A DNA stretch of 64,000 nucleotides from Moheibacter sp035515075 (GCA_035515075.1 DATJBZ010000018.1:1-64000); one strand, 5' to 3'. Shown: positions 40,151 through 49,714, counted from the first letter of the stretch. The notes: generated by a model not told the origin, from the letters alone. A program made the numbers and translations.

Positions 40151-42895
40151 TTATTCAAAAACTTTATTAATTGCGTTATTATGTATAATTTCAGCTGCTT
40201 TGTGCGATCCTGAAGCAGGTGCAGCGCTTTCAGCTGGTGAGATTAATTCAAATGGAAGATGCCTCATTTTTCTTAAAATATGCATCCATGCGCCCATGTT
40301 TTCTGGCTCTTCTTGTGCCCAAATCAATTGGGTTCTGCTGCTGTACTTTTCCAAAATCACATTGATCTTTTCTGTGTCCAATGGATACAATTGCTCCAAA
40401 CGAACCAAAGCGACATGTTCAGCGTTCAATTCTTCTTTCTTTTTCAACAAATCATAGTAGAATTTCCCTTGGCAAAGCACCAATTTTTCAACTTTATCAG
40501 CTTGTGCTGTTGCATCGTCGATGACGGTTTGGAAAGTTCCGTTGGCTAACTCTTCTTTGGATGAAATGACCAATGGATGTCTCAACAAACTTTTCGGTGT
40601 AAATACGACCAATGGTTTTCTGTAATTGGCTTTGACCTGTCTTCTTAATACGTGGAAGAAGTTGGCGGGTGTGGTACAATTCACTACAAACATATTTCCT
40701 TGTGCGCTCAATTGTAAAAACCTTTCCATGCGACCAGAAGAGTGTTCCGCCCCTTGTCCTTCATAACCGTGTGGCAACAACATCACCAAACCATTTTGCA
40801 TTTTCCACTTGTCTTCAGCGGCAGAAATGTATTGGTCAATGATGATTTGGGCGCCATTGGCGAAATCTCCAAACTGCGCTTCCCAAATGGTCAAAGCGTT
40901 GGCGGATGCCATGGCATAACCATAGTCAAATCCTAAAACTCCGTATTCGGATAGCAAAGAATTGTACACAGTAAATTGGGCTTGTTTTTCAGAAAGATGG
41001 TTCAATAAAATGATTTCTTCTTCGTTGTCTTCTGTTTTGATGACCGCGTGACGGTGCGAAAAAGTCCCTCTTTCGACATCTTCACCAGACAAACGGACAT
41101 TGTGCCCTTCGGCTAAAATAGATCCATAAGCCATCAATTCGACCATTCCCCAGTCCAATTTGTCGTCTTCGGCCATTTTTTGTCTTTGGCTCAAAAGACG
41201 TTCCATCTTGCGCAATAGTTTTTTGCCTTCAGGAATCGTGGACAAGGTCGAGGCGATTTGGTTCAATTGATCGATTGGGAATTGGGTATTGACTGTTTCA
41301 AGCATTTTTTGCTCATCTACGATTTCAAAACCTTCCCATTCGTCGGGCATGAAAGGATCCAATTTATTTTTTTCAATCGTTTTGGACGTATCGAAATTTT
41401 CTTCCAACAATTGTTTGAACTCTTTTTCTTTTTCATCCAAAATTGCTTGGCCAATCACACCTTCTTTGAACAAATGTGCCTTATAAATCTCTCTTGGATT
41501 GGGATGTTTGGCAATGGCTTGGTACAATTTGGGTTGGGTAAAACGCGGTTCATCTCCTTCGTTGTGCCCATATTTTCTGTAGCCCAACAAATCAATGTAC
41601 ACATCTTCACCAAAACGCATGCGGTAATCCGCTGCAAAATGCAAGGCATGGACCACGGCTTCTGCATCGTCTGCATTGACATGTAAAACAGGCGAAAGCG
41701 TCACTTTGGCGACGTCTGTACAGTAAATGCTGGAACGTGCATCCAAGTAATTGGTGGTAAAACCAATTTGGTTGTTGACGATTATATGAATGGTTCCACC
41801 GGTTTTGTAGCCATCCAAATTCATCATTTGAATGATTTCATACATGATGCCTTGAGCCGCAACAGCCGCATCACCATGGATCAAAATCGGCAAAACATTT
41901 TTCTCGTTTCCTTCGTAGTCCAAATCAATCTTTGCACGTGCAATGCCTTCTACTACAGCATTGACCGCTTCTAAGTGAGAAGGGTTGGGCGCGAGGTTCA
42001 ATTTGATTTTTTGACCTGAAGTGGTTTCCATTTCTGTGGAGGAGCCCAAATGGTATTTTACATCCCCCGCAAAAATGTCTTCTGAAAATTCTTTGCCTTC
42101 AAATTCACTAAAAATCTGGTAATAGGATTTTTTCATGATGTTGGCCAAAACATTCAAACGACCACGGTGGGCCATTCCGATGACGATTTCTTTGGCGCCT
42201 ATATCGGCTGCGCGATTGATTACGGCATCCAAGGCGGGAATCAAAGTTTCGTTTCCTTCCAAAGAAAAGCGTTTTTGTCCCACGAATTTGGTGTGCAAGA
42301 AGTTTTCAAACGCAACGGCTTCGTTGAGTTTCAACAAAATTCTTTCTTTGTCTTTGACAGTCAATTTCGGACGGTTCAAATTTTGGTTGACCCAACTTTG
42401 AATCCATTTGTTTTTGTCCGTATCTTCAATGTGCATGTATTCGATCCCAATGGCATCGCAATAGATGCTTTTCAGTTGTTCGATGATGGCGCGAAGGGAA
42501 GTGCTTGGTGGCAATCCAACGATGTCTCCAGCATCAAAAGTTGTGTCTAAATCTTTTTCAGACAGTCCAAATTGTGCCAAATCCAAGGTAGGCAAATGCG
42601 TTCTTCGCTCTCTTACTGGATTGGTTTTGGTAAACAAATGTCCTCTTGAGCGATATGCATCAATCAAAGCAATGACCTTGAACTCTTTTTGTACTTTCTC
42701 TGGAATTTCCTGAGAGAAGTTTTCTTGGGACATTTCTACAAGGGATGTTCCATTGTAAGAAGTGTTTGCAAAATCAAATCCTTGAAAAAAAGCACGCCAA
42801 CTCGGTTCTGTGCTGTCTGGGTGCTGCCTGTATTGTTCATACAATTCTGCGATGTATTCTGAGTGCACCGCATTTAAAAATGAAAATTTTTCCAT
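40151..42895 (-). CDS. sucA: 2-oxoglutarate dehydrogenase E1
   Basis: 914 residues, thiamine-diphosphate-dependent decarboxylase. The N-terminal E2-binding segment (MEKFSFLNAVHSEYIAELYE, then DSTEPSWRAFFQGF), the ThDP site (LIHGDAAVAAQGIMYE), and the pyrimidine-domain end (LLPHGYEGQGAEHSSGRMER) are all typical. It catalyses the first step of oxoglutarate conversion to succinyl-CoA. I chose the ATG at 42895, at the usual N-terminus, rather than an upstream ATG at 42928 that is too close to the -7 box (42926-42933) to be transcribed. It is the first gene of the sucAB operon. Confidence 0.96.
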   Translation of the reverse strand: MEKFSFLNAVHSEYIAELYEQYRQHPDSTEPSWRAFFQGFDFANTSYNGTSLVEMSQENFSQEIPEKVQKEFKVIALIDAYRSRGHLFTKTNPVRERRTHLPTLDLAQFGLSEKDLDTTFDAGDIVGLPPSTSLRAIIEQLKSIYCDAIGIEYMHIEDTDKNKWIQSWVNQNLNRPKLTVKDKERILLKLNEAVAFENFLHTKFVGQKRFSLEGNETLIPALDAVINRAADIGAKEIVIGMAHRGRLNVLANIMKKSYYQIFSEFEGKEFSEDIFAGDVKYHLGSSTEMETTSGQKIKLNLAPNPSHLEAVNAVVEGIARAKIDLDYEGNEKNVLPILIHGDAAVAAQGIMYEIIQMMNLDGYKTGGTIHIIVNNQIGFTTNYLDARSSIYCTDVAKVTLSPVLHVNADDAEAVVHALHFAADYRMRFGEDVYIDLLGYRKYGHNEGDEPRFTQPKLYQAIAKHPNPREIYKAHLFKEGVIGQAILDEKEKEFKQLLEENFDTSKTIEKNKLDPFMPDEWEGFEIVDEQKMLETVNTQFPIDQLNQIASTLSTIPEGKKLLRKMERLLSQRQKMAEDDKLDWGMVELMAYGSILAEGHNVRLSGEDVERGTFSHRHAVIKTEDNEEEIILLNHLSEKQAQFTVYNSLLSEYGVLGFDYGYAMASANALTIWEAQFGDFANGAQIIIDQYISAAEDKWKMQNGLVMLLPHGYEGQGAEHSSGRMERFLQLSAQGNMFVVNCTTPANFFHVLRRQVKANYRKPLVVFTPKSLLRHPLVISSKEELANGTFQTVIDDATAQADKVEKLVLCQGKFYYDLLKKKEELNAEHVALVRLEQLYPLDTEKINVILEKYSSRTQLIWAQEEPENMGAWMHILRKMRHLPFELISPAESAAPASGSHKAAEIIHNNAINKVFE

Positions 42896-42925
42896 TATTC
42901 TGGGTCTCTTATGAGAATTAGCCCA

Positions 42926-42933
42926 CAAATTTA
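42926..42933 (-). promoter_or_regulatory. -7 box of sucAB
   Basis: CAAATTTA on the + strand reads TAAATTTG on the - strand, 30 bases upstream of the sucA start. Confidence 0.5.
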
Positions 42934-43087
42934 GGGCTTTTATATAGGTTAAAAAAAAATGAACCCATGATTTCGTCCATGAGCAGTCAATTCATTAAGA
43001 ATTGGCCAAATAATTTGAGGATATAACAAGAATCACGCCTAAAAATTAAAAAATGACAAATGTTTTCGATTTTTTATTTCCACAAAC

Positions 43088-43528
43088 TTAATTTGCTTTT
43101 GGAACCACCAAAAGTGGAACTTTGGCGTGTTTGATGACTTCTGAAGCCACGCTGCCAATGAACATATTATACAGTGTATTGTGTCCCAAAGAGCCTATCA
43201 CAATCAGATCTACTTCTAATGCGTTGGCTTCGTTGACGATCACATCTGCTGGAATGCCTTGTTTGACAATGGTTTGACAGGGAATGCCCGCAGCTTCCAC
43301 CATTGTTTTGAATGCATTCATGCGTTCTGCTTCATCATTCAAAGCGGTTTGTTCCAACTCAGGCAAATAAGTAAAGCCGGTTTCGCTAACGATGACGCCA
43401 ATGTCCAAGGTAGCCACATGGATCAAATATATTTCACCATTGATGAGTTTTGCGTGGTCGATGGCTTGTGCGATGACTTTCTGGTTGAATTCAGAAAAAT
43501 CGATGGGGACGAGCAATTTGTGTTTCAT
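43088..43528 (-). CDS. Universal stress protein (UspA family)
   Basis: 146 residues, a single Usp domain. The ATP-binding pattern GSLGHNTLYNMFIGSVASEVIKHAKVPLLVV (G-2x-G-9x-G-S) is intact, so the protein belongs to the nucleotide-binding type. The N-terminus (HKLLVPIDFSEFNQKVIAQA) is typical. Its exact role is unknown; such proteins help survival under nutrient, redox or envelope stress. It lies 37 bases after the fumarylacetoacetase-like gene on the same strand and is probably co-transcribed. Confidence 0.93.
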   Translation of the reverse strand: MKHKLLVPIDFSEFNQKVIAQAIDHAKLINGEIYLIHVATLDIGVIVSETGFTYLPELEQTALNDEAERMNAFKTMVEAAGIPCQTIVKQGIPADVIVNEANALEVDLIVIGSLGHNTLYNMFIGSVASEVIKHAKVPLLVVPKAN

Positions 43529-43565
43529 CTTGTTTAACTTTTAAAAGTTTGATGATAAAGTTAGT

Positions 43566-44174
43566 TTATTTCACGTTAATATCAAAGACTTTGCGGTTTT
43601 CTATCCAGCCGGCCAATTGATCGTTTTCAAAAGTTTGTCCTACGCCTGAAGGGGTGCCTGTCATGATCAAATCGCCTGTTTTCAAAGTGAAATATTTGGA
43701 GGCTTCAGCGATGATGCTCGAGAAATCATGGATCATTTGTTGGGTATTTCCTTGTTGGACGGTTTGTCCATTTTGGGTCAAATGAAAATTCAGCTGAGGC
43801 AAATTGAAATCCCGTTTGTGCACAAAATCTCCTACGACTGCTGAACCGTCAAATGCTTTGGCGATTTCCCATGGATGGCCTTTGGATTTCAGTTCATTTT
43901 GGAGGTCTCTAGCAGTAAAATCAATGCCCAAAGAGATTTCTTCAAAATAATTGGCAGCAAATTCTTTTTGGATGTATTTGCCTGCTTTGCAGATTTTTAA
44001 AACAATTTCAGCTTCATAATGAATGTTTTGGCTAAAATCAGGCAGATAGAAATCGCGGTTTTTTTGCAAGAGTGCGGTATCAGGTTTGAGAAAGAAAACG
44101 GGAAATTCAGGAATTTCATGATTCAATTCTTTGGCGTGTTCTGCATAGTTTCTTGCAATACATATAATTTTCAT
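43566..44174 (-). CDS. Fumarylacetoacetate hydrolase family protein
   Basis: 202 residues, a minimal FAH domain. The conserved segments are ARNYAEHAKEL, FLKPDTALL, the metal-binding EAEIVLKI, GIDFTARDLQ, KAFDGSAVVG and MTGTPSGVG. Members act as acylpyruvate hydrolases, oxaloacetate decarboxylases or in aromatic degradation; the single-domain small form most resembles acylpyruvase/YcgM-like enzymes. The ATG at 44174 (MKIICIARNYAEH) is the natural start; the upstream ATG at 44258 lies before the promoter. A -7 box is at 44196-44203. Confidence 0.9.
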   Translation of the reverse strand: MKIICIARNYAEHAKELNHEIPEFPVFFLKPDTALLQKNRDFYLPDFSQNIHYEAEIVLKICKAGKYIQKEFAANYFEEISLGIDFTARDLQNELKSKGHPWEIAKAFDGSAVVGDFVHKRDFNLPQLNFHLTQNGQTVQQGNTQQMIHDFSSIIAEASKYFTLKTGDLIMTGTPSGVGQTFENDQLAGWIENRKVFDINVK

Positions 44175-44195
44175 GGTGCTTTTTGATTTATTTTT

Positions 44196-44203
44196 CAAAA
44201 ATA
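44196..44203 (-). promoter_or_regulatory. -7 box of the FAH-usp operon
   Basis: CAAAAATA on the + strand reads TATTTTTG on the - strand, 21 bases upstream of the FAH start. Confidence 0.5.
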
Positions 44204-44281
44204 ATCCATTATTGTTATCTATTTCCGATTCGTGAAAAATATTTACCAGTGAAGACACTTGGGTAGTTAGGACTTAATGTT

Positions 44282-44289
44282 TATTTTTG
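44282..44289 (+). promoter_or_regulatory. -7 box of the glutamate-synthase-like gene
   Basis: TATTTTTG matches TAnnTTTG 24 bases upstream of the start codon at 44314. Confidence 0.5.
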
Positions 44290-44313
44290 CTTACTGAAAA
44301 TTAAAAAATTGTA

Positions 44314-45864
44314 ATGAAAGTAAGACGTCTGTTTATTTTGTTGTCGATTATCGTTTCGCTATTATTGATTGTCATTTCTTTGGTTTGGAAACCCATATTG
44401 TCGGGGTTTATAGTGGTTTTGCCTTTGATTGCGTTGGGTTATTTTGATGTAACACAGAAAAAACATGCCATCCGTAGAAACTTTCCAATTGTCGGTCGTT
44501 TGCGTTATTTGTTAGAAAGCATTCGCCCAGAAATCATGCAATATTTTGTAGAAAATGACCGCGAAGGACGTCCATTGGATCGCGTGATGCGAAGCATGGT
44601 GTACCAACGTGCAAAAAATGTGATCGATACCGTTCCGTTTGGAACGCAGATGGATGTATATGAGCCAGGCTATGAATGGATGAATCATTCGATGTATGCT
44701 GGGAGAATGAAAGTAGATGAAGCGCCACGCATCATGATTGGTGGAGAGCATTGTTCACAACCTTATTCAGCCAGTTTGTTGAATATTTCAGCGATGAGCT
44801 TTGGTTCTTTGAGTAAAAATGCTGTTTTGGCAATGAACAAAGGCGCCAAAATGGGAGGTTTTGCACATAATACAGGAGAAGGAGGCATCAGTCCGTATCA
44901 TTTGGAGCCAGGAGGAGATTTGATTTGGCAAATTGGTACAGGTTATTTTGGTTGTCGAGATGACAAAGGAAGATTTAATCCAGAGCTTTATGCAAAAAAC
45001 TCACAAATTGAAAATGTCAAAATGATTGAGTTGAAAATTTCTCAAGGGGCCAAACCAGGCCATGGAGGAATTTTACCTGCTAAGAAAAATACGGTTGAAA
45101 TTGCTAAAATTCGTCACGTAAAACCTCACACAGAAGTAGATTCTCCGCCTTCTCACTCTGCTTTTAAAGACCCAGAAGGATTGTTGCAGTTGATCCATCA
45201 AATGCGTGAATTGTCTGGAGGAAAACCAGTTGGATTTAAATTGTGTATCGGACGAAAAGAAGAGTTCATTTCGATCTGTGAAGCTATGTTGAAAACTGGC
45301 TTGAAGCCTGATTTTATCACCATTGATGGTGGAGAAGGAGGGACGGGAGCTGCGCCAGTTGAGTTTTCCAATTCATTGGGGATGCCACTATTGGATGGAT
45401 TGGCTTTTGCCATCGATACGTTGAGAGGTTATGATTTGAAGAAAGACATCAAAGTCATCGCTTCAGGAAAAATCATGAGCAGTTTCCATATCGCCAGAGC
45501 TTTGGCTATCGGTGCAGATTTGTGCAACAGTGCAAGAGCGATGATGTTGGCGGTAGGTTGTATCCAAGCTTTGCAATGTCATTTGAACAATTGTCCAACA
45601 GGAATCGCAACGCAAGACCAGCAATTGATGAAAGGGCTGGATGTGGAAGACAAGGCCAAAAGAACCTATCAATTCCATAAAAATACCATGAAAAGTTTTG
45701 GCGAATTGATTTCCGCCGCTGGATTGGTGCACCACAGTGACATTGACCGTACGTACATCAATTTGCGTACAGATGTTCACAAAGTGCTTCGTTATGATGA
45801 ATTGTATCCTGTGGTAGAAACAGGTGCTTATTTGAACAAGGTGAAAGAGCCTTCATTAATATAA
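44314..45864 (+). CDS. FMN-binding glutamate synthase family protein (stand-alone GltB central domain), membrane-anchored
   Basis: 516 residues. Two N-terminal hydrophobic helices (about 5-45) anchor the protein. The rest is the TIM-barrel FMN domain of glutamate synthase: FGSLSKNAVLAMNKGAKMGG, NTGEGGIS, HGGILPAKKNT, IDGGEGGTGAAP and the cysteine cluster GCIQALQCHLNNCPTGI, which in GltB holds a 3Fe-4S centre. The amidotransferase and ammonia-channel domains are missing, so it cannot make glutamate by the usual route; the true substrate of this family is unknown. The ALDH gene starts 3 bases later, so both are in one operon. Confidence 0.9.
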   Translation: MKVRRLFILLSIIVSLLLIVISLVWKPILSGFIVVLPLIALGYFDVTQKKHAIRRNFPIVGRLRYLLESIRPEIMQYFVENDREGRPLDRVMRSMVYQRAKNVIDTVPFGTQMDVYEPGYEWMNHSMYAGRMKVDEAPRIMIGGEHCSQPYSASLLNISAMSFGSLSKNAVLAMNKGAKMGGFAHNTGEGGISPYHLEPGGDLIWQIGTGYFGCRDDKGRFNPELYAKNSQIENVKMIELKISQGAKPGHGGILPAKKNTVEIAKIRHVKPHTEVDSPPSHSAFKDPEGLLQLIHQMRELSGGKPVGFKLCIGRKEEFISICEAMLKTGLKPDFITIDGGEGGTGAAPVEFSNSLGMPLLDGLAFAIDTLRGYDLKKDIKVIASGKIMSSFHIARALAIGADLCNSARAMMLAVGCIQALQCHLNNCPTGIATQDQQLMKGLDVEDKAKRTYQFHKNTMKSFGELISAAGLVHHSDIDRTYINLRTDVHKVLRYDELYPVVETGAYLNKVKEPSLI

Positions 45865-45867
45865 ACT

Positions 45868-47187
45868 ATGTCCAATCAATATATCACCCTCGAGCAAGCC
45901 ATTCAAAAAGTTGAGTTGGCGCAACAAGTATTTCTTCAAAACAAACCGTTTTATCGGGACCGACCACTGGACAAAATCAGGAAAGTCGGTGAGATTTTAT
46001 TGGCTAAAAAAGAGCAATTTGCACAGGTCATTTCACGCGAAATGGGCAAACCCGTTTTTGAATCTTTGGCTGAAATTGAGAAATCAGCGCTCAATTGTGA
46101 TTTTTATGCGGAACATTGTGAAGCCTTTTTAGGAGACAGACATTTTGCAACGGACAAATACGATGCGGTTGTACGTAACGAACCGATGGGCGTAATTTTG
46201 GGGGTGATGCCATGGAATTTCCCTTTTTGGCAAGTTTTTCGTTTTGCCATTCCAACCATTTTGGCGGGAAATACAGTGGTGGTCAAACACGCAAGCAATG
46301 TGCCTCAGTCTGCACAGTTGATCCAAGACATCTTTGAAGAAGCGGGTTTTGCAGCAGGTACTTACCTTAATTTGTCTTTGGAAAGTCAGTGGATAGAAGC
46401 AATCATAGCGCATGATGCCGTGAAAGCAGTTTCTTTGACAGGAAGTGAAAAAGCAGGAGCAGCAGTAGCGTCATTGGCAGCAAAGCACATCAAAAAAGCT
46501 GTTTTGGAATTGGGAGGAAGCAATGCTTTTATCGTGATGGACGATGCGGACTTGGACGCCATTATGGAAAAAGCAATCAATGCACGTTTTAGAAATGCTG
46601 GTCAAAGTTGTATTGCTGCCAAAAGATTTTTGGTGCAAGAAGGGATATTTGAAACCTTCATGCAAAAATTCACTGCTGAAGTTCAAAAACTAAAAATGGG
46701 CGATCCTTTTGATCCTACAACGCAGATTGGTCCCATGGCCAGAGAAGATTTGGCGATAGAAGTGGAAAAACAAGTCAAAACTTCGATTGAAATGGGGGCA
46801 CAATTGATTTTGGGTGGAAAAAGAAAAGAAGCTTTTTACGAACCAACTGTTTTGACCAATATTTCAACCGATATGCCTGTTTTTCAAGAAGAAGTTTTTG
46901 GACCAGTCGCTGTGGTGAAAACTTTCAAAACCTTTGAAGAGGCAGTGGCATTGAGCAATCAAACGAGCTTTGGTTTGGGCGTTTCGATTTGTAGCCGAAA
47001 CATTGAACAGTATGTTGAGCAGGCACATTTGTTTGAAGAAGGTGCGGTTTTTTTCAATCAATTGGTGCGTTCAGATCCGCAATTGCCTTTTGGTGGCGTG
47101 AAAAAATCGGGTTTTGGAAGAGAATTGTCCCAAGATGGCATCCTCGAATTTGTGAATGTCAAAACCATCGTGGTTTCTAAAGTTTAA
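45868..47187 (+). CDS. NAD(P)-dependent aldehyde dehydrogenase, succinate-semialdehyde dehydrogenase-like
   Basis: 439 residues, on the short side for the family. The catalytic glutamate lies in LELGGSNAFIV and the nucleophilic cysteine in RNAGQSCIAAKRF; the cofactor segment is GVMPWNFPFWQVFR. The sequence pattern and length resemble the Sad/YneI-type succinate-semialdehyde dehydrogenases, but substrate specificity cannot be read directly. It is co-transcribed with the glutamate-synthase-like flavoprotein, which may hint at 4-aminobutyrate or glutamate-related metabolism (inference). Confidence 0.88.
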   Translation: MSNQYITLEQAIQKVELAQQVFLQNKPFYRDRPLDKIRKVGEILLAKKEQFAQVISREMGKPVFESLAEIEKSALNCDFYAEHCEAFLGDRHFATDKYDAVVRNEPMGVILGVMPWNFPFWQVFRFAIPTILAGNTVVVKHASNVPQSAQLIQDIFEEAGFAAGTYLNLSLESQWIEAIIAHDAVKAVSLTGSEKAGAAVASLAAKHIKKAVLELGGSNAFIVMDDADLDAIMEKAINARFRNAGQSCIAAKRFLVQEGIFETFMQKFTAEVQKLKMGDPFDPTTQIGPMAREDLAIEVEKQVKTSIEMGAQLILGGKRKEAFYEPTVLTNISTDMPVFQEEVFGPVAVVKTFKTFEEAVALSNQTSFGLGVSICSRNIEQYVEQAHLFEEGAVFFNQLVRSDPQLPFGGVKKSGFGRELSQDGILEFVNVKTIVVSKV

Positions 47188-47280
47188 ATTTCCTTTGAAT
47201 GGATGCTGGATTAGAAAGGAAACTTCAACAAGTTTTCTAGCATCGCCTATGATGGCTTTTCTCTTTAAATTAAAAGCATA

Positions 47281-47307
47281 AAAAAAACCTGGAATTATCC
47301 AGGTTTT
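47281..47307 (-). terminator. Intrinsic terminator after the cold shock gene
   Basis: The stem AAACCTGG/CCAGGTTT with loop AATTAT is followed on the - strand by T7. On the + strand the T-run is only four bases, so it mainly serves the cold shock gene. Confidence 0.8.
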
Positions 47308-47355
47308 CATCAATCTTGTTGATATGTAATCTAATAAATAATTATCTTTTGGGAA

Positions 47356-47547
47356 TTATTTTCTTTTTACATTGACCGCCATTGGGCCTTTTTTTCCAGA
47401 GCCAATTTCGAAAGTTACTTCGTCTCCTTCCTGAACGTTATCTAACAATCCAGTTGTGTGAACGAAAATGTCTTCTCCTCCGTTTGATTGAACGATGAAT
47501 CCAAAACCTTTGGAATCATTAAAAAATTTTACTGTGCCTTCGTGCAT
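47356..47547 (-). CDS. cspA: Cold shock protein (CspA family)
   Basis: 63 residues, one OB-fold cold shock domain that binds single-stranded RNA and DNA. RNP1 is KGFGFI (13-18) and RNP2 is DIFVHT (26-31). It is followed by a strong terminator (47281-47307) and preceded by a 294-base gap before the next, divergent gene. A long 5' leader is typical for csp mRNAs, but no cold-shock thermosensor could be defined by eye. Confidence 0.95.
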   Translation of the reverse strand: MHEGTVKFFNDSKGFGFIVQSNGGEDIFVHTTGLLDNVQEGDEVTFEIGSGKKGPMAVNVKRK

Positions 47548-47784
47548 CTTTTTTTGTACTTAAAGTTTAATGAATTAATTAAATTCTCAAGACGATGAAT
47601 CAAATGAGAGAAATCATCTTTTTGAATTGCGTTGGTAAATGTAGGTGTTTTTATTGAATATATGCAAATTAATTGAAATGAATCGAAAGAAACTGACAGT
47701 CAATTACAAATGATTCAAATAGGGACCGGTTTTTAGACCTATAAATAAAGATGTAAAATCGACAAACTGCCAATCAATTTTCCT

Positions 47785-47792
47785 TAAATTTG
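47785..47792 (+). promoter_or_regulatory. -7 box of the hemerythrin gene pair
   Basis: TAAATTTG matches TAnnTTTG about 50 bases upstream of the start at 47842. The remainder of the 47548-47841 gap shows no other element. Confidence 0.45.
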
Positions 47793-47841
47793 TGAGAAGT
47801 CTCTCTGGATTGATTTCAATTCATTCAAAAAATATAAGACA

Positions 47842-48363
47842 ATGGAAAGCGCAGAATGGCCTTTGGATGTTTTGGCGAATTATATCGAGCAAACACACCA
47901 TCAATATTGTGAACGACAAATAAACATCATTTCTCCTTTGTTAGAAGCCTTGGTTTTGGATGAAAGTTATGAAAAATCGATTGGGATGGAAATTGCTGAA
48001 TTGTTCAAGAAAACGGCGGGAGAAATGTCGGTTCACATGAAAAAAGAAGAGCTAATGCTTTTTCCTTTCATCAAAAAAATGGTCAGAATGGACCAAGAAT
48101 CGATTGCGTGGACACCACCAAGATTTGGTACAGTTGAAAACCCAATTGAGATGATGTTGGAAGACCACCAAGAAGAGTTGGCGCGTTTTGAGCGAATTCG
48201 TACCTTGACAGACAATTATCAAATTTCGGGTGAAGCAGCAGTGGTTGAATTGTTGAATTTGTTGAAAGCATTTCAATTGGATTTGATCGAGCACATTCAC
48301 CTTGAAAATGATATTTTGTTTCCGAAAGCCCTTCTTTTAGAAAAGAAATTGACCAAAAATTAA
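47842..48363 (+). CDS. Hemerythrin-domain protein of the RIC (YtfE/ScdA) type
   Basis: 173 residues. The start WPLDVLANYIEQTHHQYCERQ is the RIC signature, followed by di-iron ligands in the hemerythrin pattern (MSVHMKKEELMLFPFI, LEDHQEELARFERIR, LIEHIHLENDILFPKA). RIC proteins repair iron-sulfur clusters damaged by nitric oxide or peroxide. The short N-terminal ScdA domain with its CxC found in many RIC proteins is missing, so this is the di-iron domain alone. A second hemerythrin protein follows 3 bases later. Confidence 0.9.
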   Translation: MESAEWPLDVLANYIEQTHHQYCERQINIISPLLEALVLDESYEKSIGMEIAELFKKTAGEMSVHMKKEELMLFPFIKKMVRMDQESIAWTPPRFGTVENPIEMMLEDHQEELARFERIRTLTDNYQISGEAAVVELLNLLKAFQLDLIEHIHLENDILFPKALLLEKKLTKN

Positions 48364-48366
48364 GTC

Positions 48367-48834
48367 ATGACACAGAAAAATCAACCGATCAAAAGACATC
48401 CTTCGATGCAACAATTTAGCAGAGACCATCATTTTGGCTTGTTGTTGTCTTGGAAAATTCGCCAAGGAATTCAAAAAAATATCGCCTTGGAGCGCATGAG
48501 AGATTATGCAGTTTGGGCGTTTGAATACCAAATCAAACCCCATTTTGAATTGGAAGAACAATATTTGCTGCCCTTGTTGGCCGAAGAAGATGCTTTGCGG
48601 GTTCAAACAATAGAAGAGCACCGCGTCTTGGAGAATTTATTCCACACCAAAGATTTTTCTCAAGATACTTTGAGCGATATAGAAGCTTTGTTGGATGCAC
48701 ACATTCGTTTTGAAGAAAGGGTGTTGTTCAACCATTTGCAGCAAATTGCTACGCCAGAAGAATTGGCGAAAATCGAAGCAATCCATCATGACACCATTCT
48801 AAAGGATGATTGGCAAGATGAATTTTGGGCTTAA
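48367..48834 (+). CDS. Second hemerythrin-domain protein
   Basis: 155 residues. The helix pattern SRDHHFGLLLSWKIRQ, IKPHFELEEQYLLPLL, EEHRVLENLFH and DAHIRFEERVLFNHL supplies the His and Glu ligands of a hemerythrin di-iron site. It starts 3 bases after the RIC-type gene, so the two form an operon and may act together in nitric-oxide or oxygen sensing or repair (inference). No Fe-S or NO reductase gene is adjacent. Confidence 0.88.
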   Translation: MTQKNQPIKRHPSMQQFSRDHHFGLLLSWKIRQGIQKNIALERMRDYAVWAFEYQIKPHFELEEQYLLPLLAEEDALRVQTIEEHRVLENLFHTKDFSQDTLSDIEALLDAHIRFEERVLFNHLQQIATPEELAKIEAIHHDTILKDDWQDEFWA

Positions 48835-48859
48835 TTATATTATTTCATTCCGATAATAT

Positions 48860-49714
48860 TTATTGCAACAAAGCACTGAACGTATCACCTTGGTTGATGT
48901 CTCCAGACTGATAGCCTTTCAAAAACCATTCAATTCTTTGTTTGGAAGAACCGTGGGTGAAACTTTCTTGGTTCACTTTTCCTTGGGTTCTTTTTTGGAT
49001 GTTGTCATCGCCCACAGCTGCTGCTGCATTGACCGCAGACTCGATGTCGCCTGGCTCCAAAACGCCGCCTTTGATGCGTTCATTGTTTCTTTTGGCCCAA
49101 ACACCTGCATAAAAATCAGCTTGCAATTCGACTGCCACAGATACTTGATTCAATTGGACTTGAGAATACTTTCCGCTGGTGCGCATTTTGTGTTGTTGGT
49201 CCAAAGTCCCGGACAATTCTTGAACATGGTGTCCCATTTCGTGTGCCAAAACATAAGCAATCACAAACTCCGTGGTTTCTGCACCAAATTGTCGCAAGGT
49301 TTGATCAAAAAACTGCATATCGACATAAATGCCTTGATCGACTGGACAATAGAAAGGTCCCATCGCGGTTTGTGCTGTACCACAGCCAGATTGCGTAGTT
49401 TCTGAAAACATCACAATTTTTGGGGCTTGAAAAGTAGCGCCATTTTCTTTGAAAATATTGGTCCAAGTCGTCGTCATCCAAGCATCGAGCATTTGCACGA
49501 GTTCACCTGTCTTTTTATCTTCTGCACTCAAAACCGTTTCTTGGGCAGGTGCATTGGTGAACTGATTTTGCTCTAAGATCTCCATGGGATTTCCGCCCAA
49601 AAAATAAACCACAGCGGCAATTACCAGTGCACTGATGCTGAGTCCACCCGCTACTTTTCCTTTGCTTCCTCTGCGGTCATCGACATTGCTTCCTCTTTCT
49701 TTGTTCCATTTCAT
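48860..49714 (-). CDS. Neutral zinc metallopeptidase, YpfJ/KPN_02809 family
   Basis: 284 residues. A basic N-terminus (MKWNKERGSNVDDRRGSKGK) precedes one membrane helix (about 23-42; LSISALVIAAVVYFLGG). The zinc motif is HEMGHHVQ (HEXXH), followed by AVELQADFYAGVWA with the third ligand glutamate. These match the YpfJ family, whose substrate is unknown. The enzyme domain should lie in the periplasm. It stands alone and is convergent with the hemerythrin pair. Confidence 0.92.
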   Translation of the reverse strand: MKWNKERGSNVDDRRGSKGKVAGGLSISALVIAAVVYFLGGNPMEILEQNQFTNAPAQETVLSAEDKKTGELVQMLDAWMTTTWTNIFKENGATFQAPKIVMFSETTQSGCGTAQTAMGPFYCPVDQGIYVDMQFFDQTLRQFGAETTEFVIAYVLAHEMGHHVQELSGTLDQQHKMRTSGKYSQVQLNQVSVAVELQADFYAGVWAKRNNERIKGGVLEPGDIESAVNAAAAVGDDNIQKRTQGKVNQESFTHGSSKQRIEWFLKGYQSGDINQGDTFSALLQ

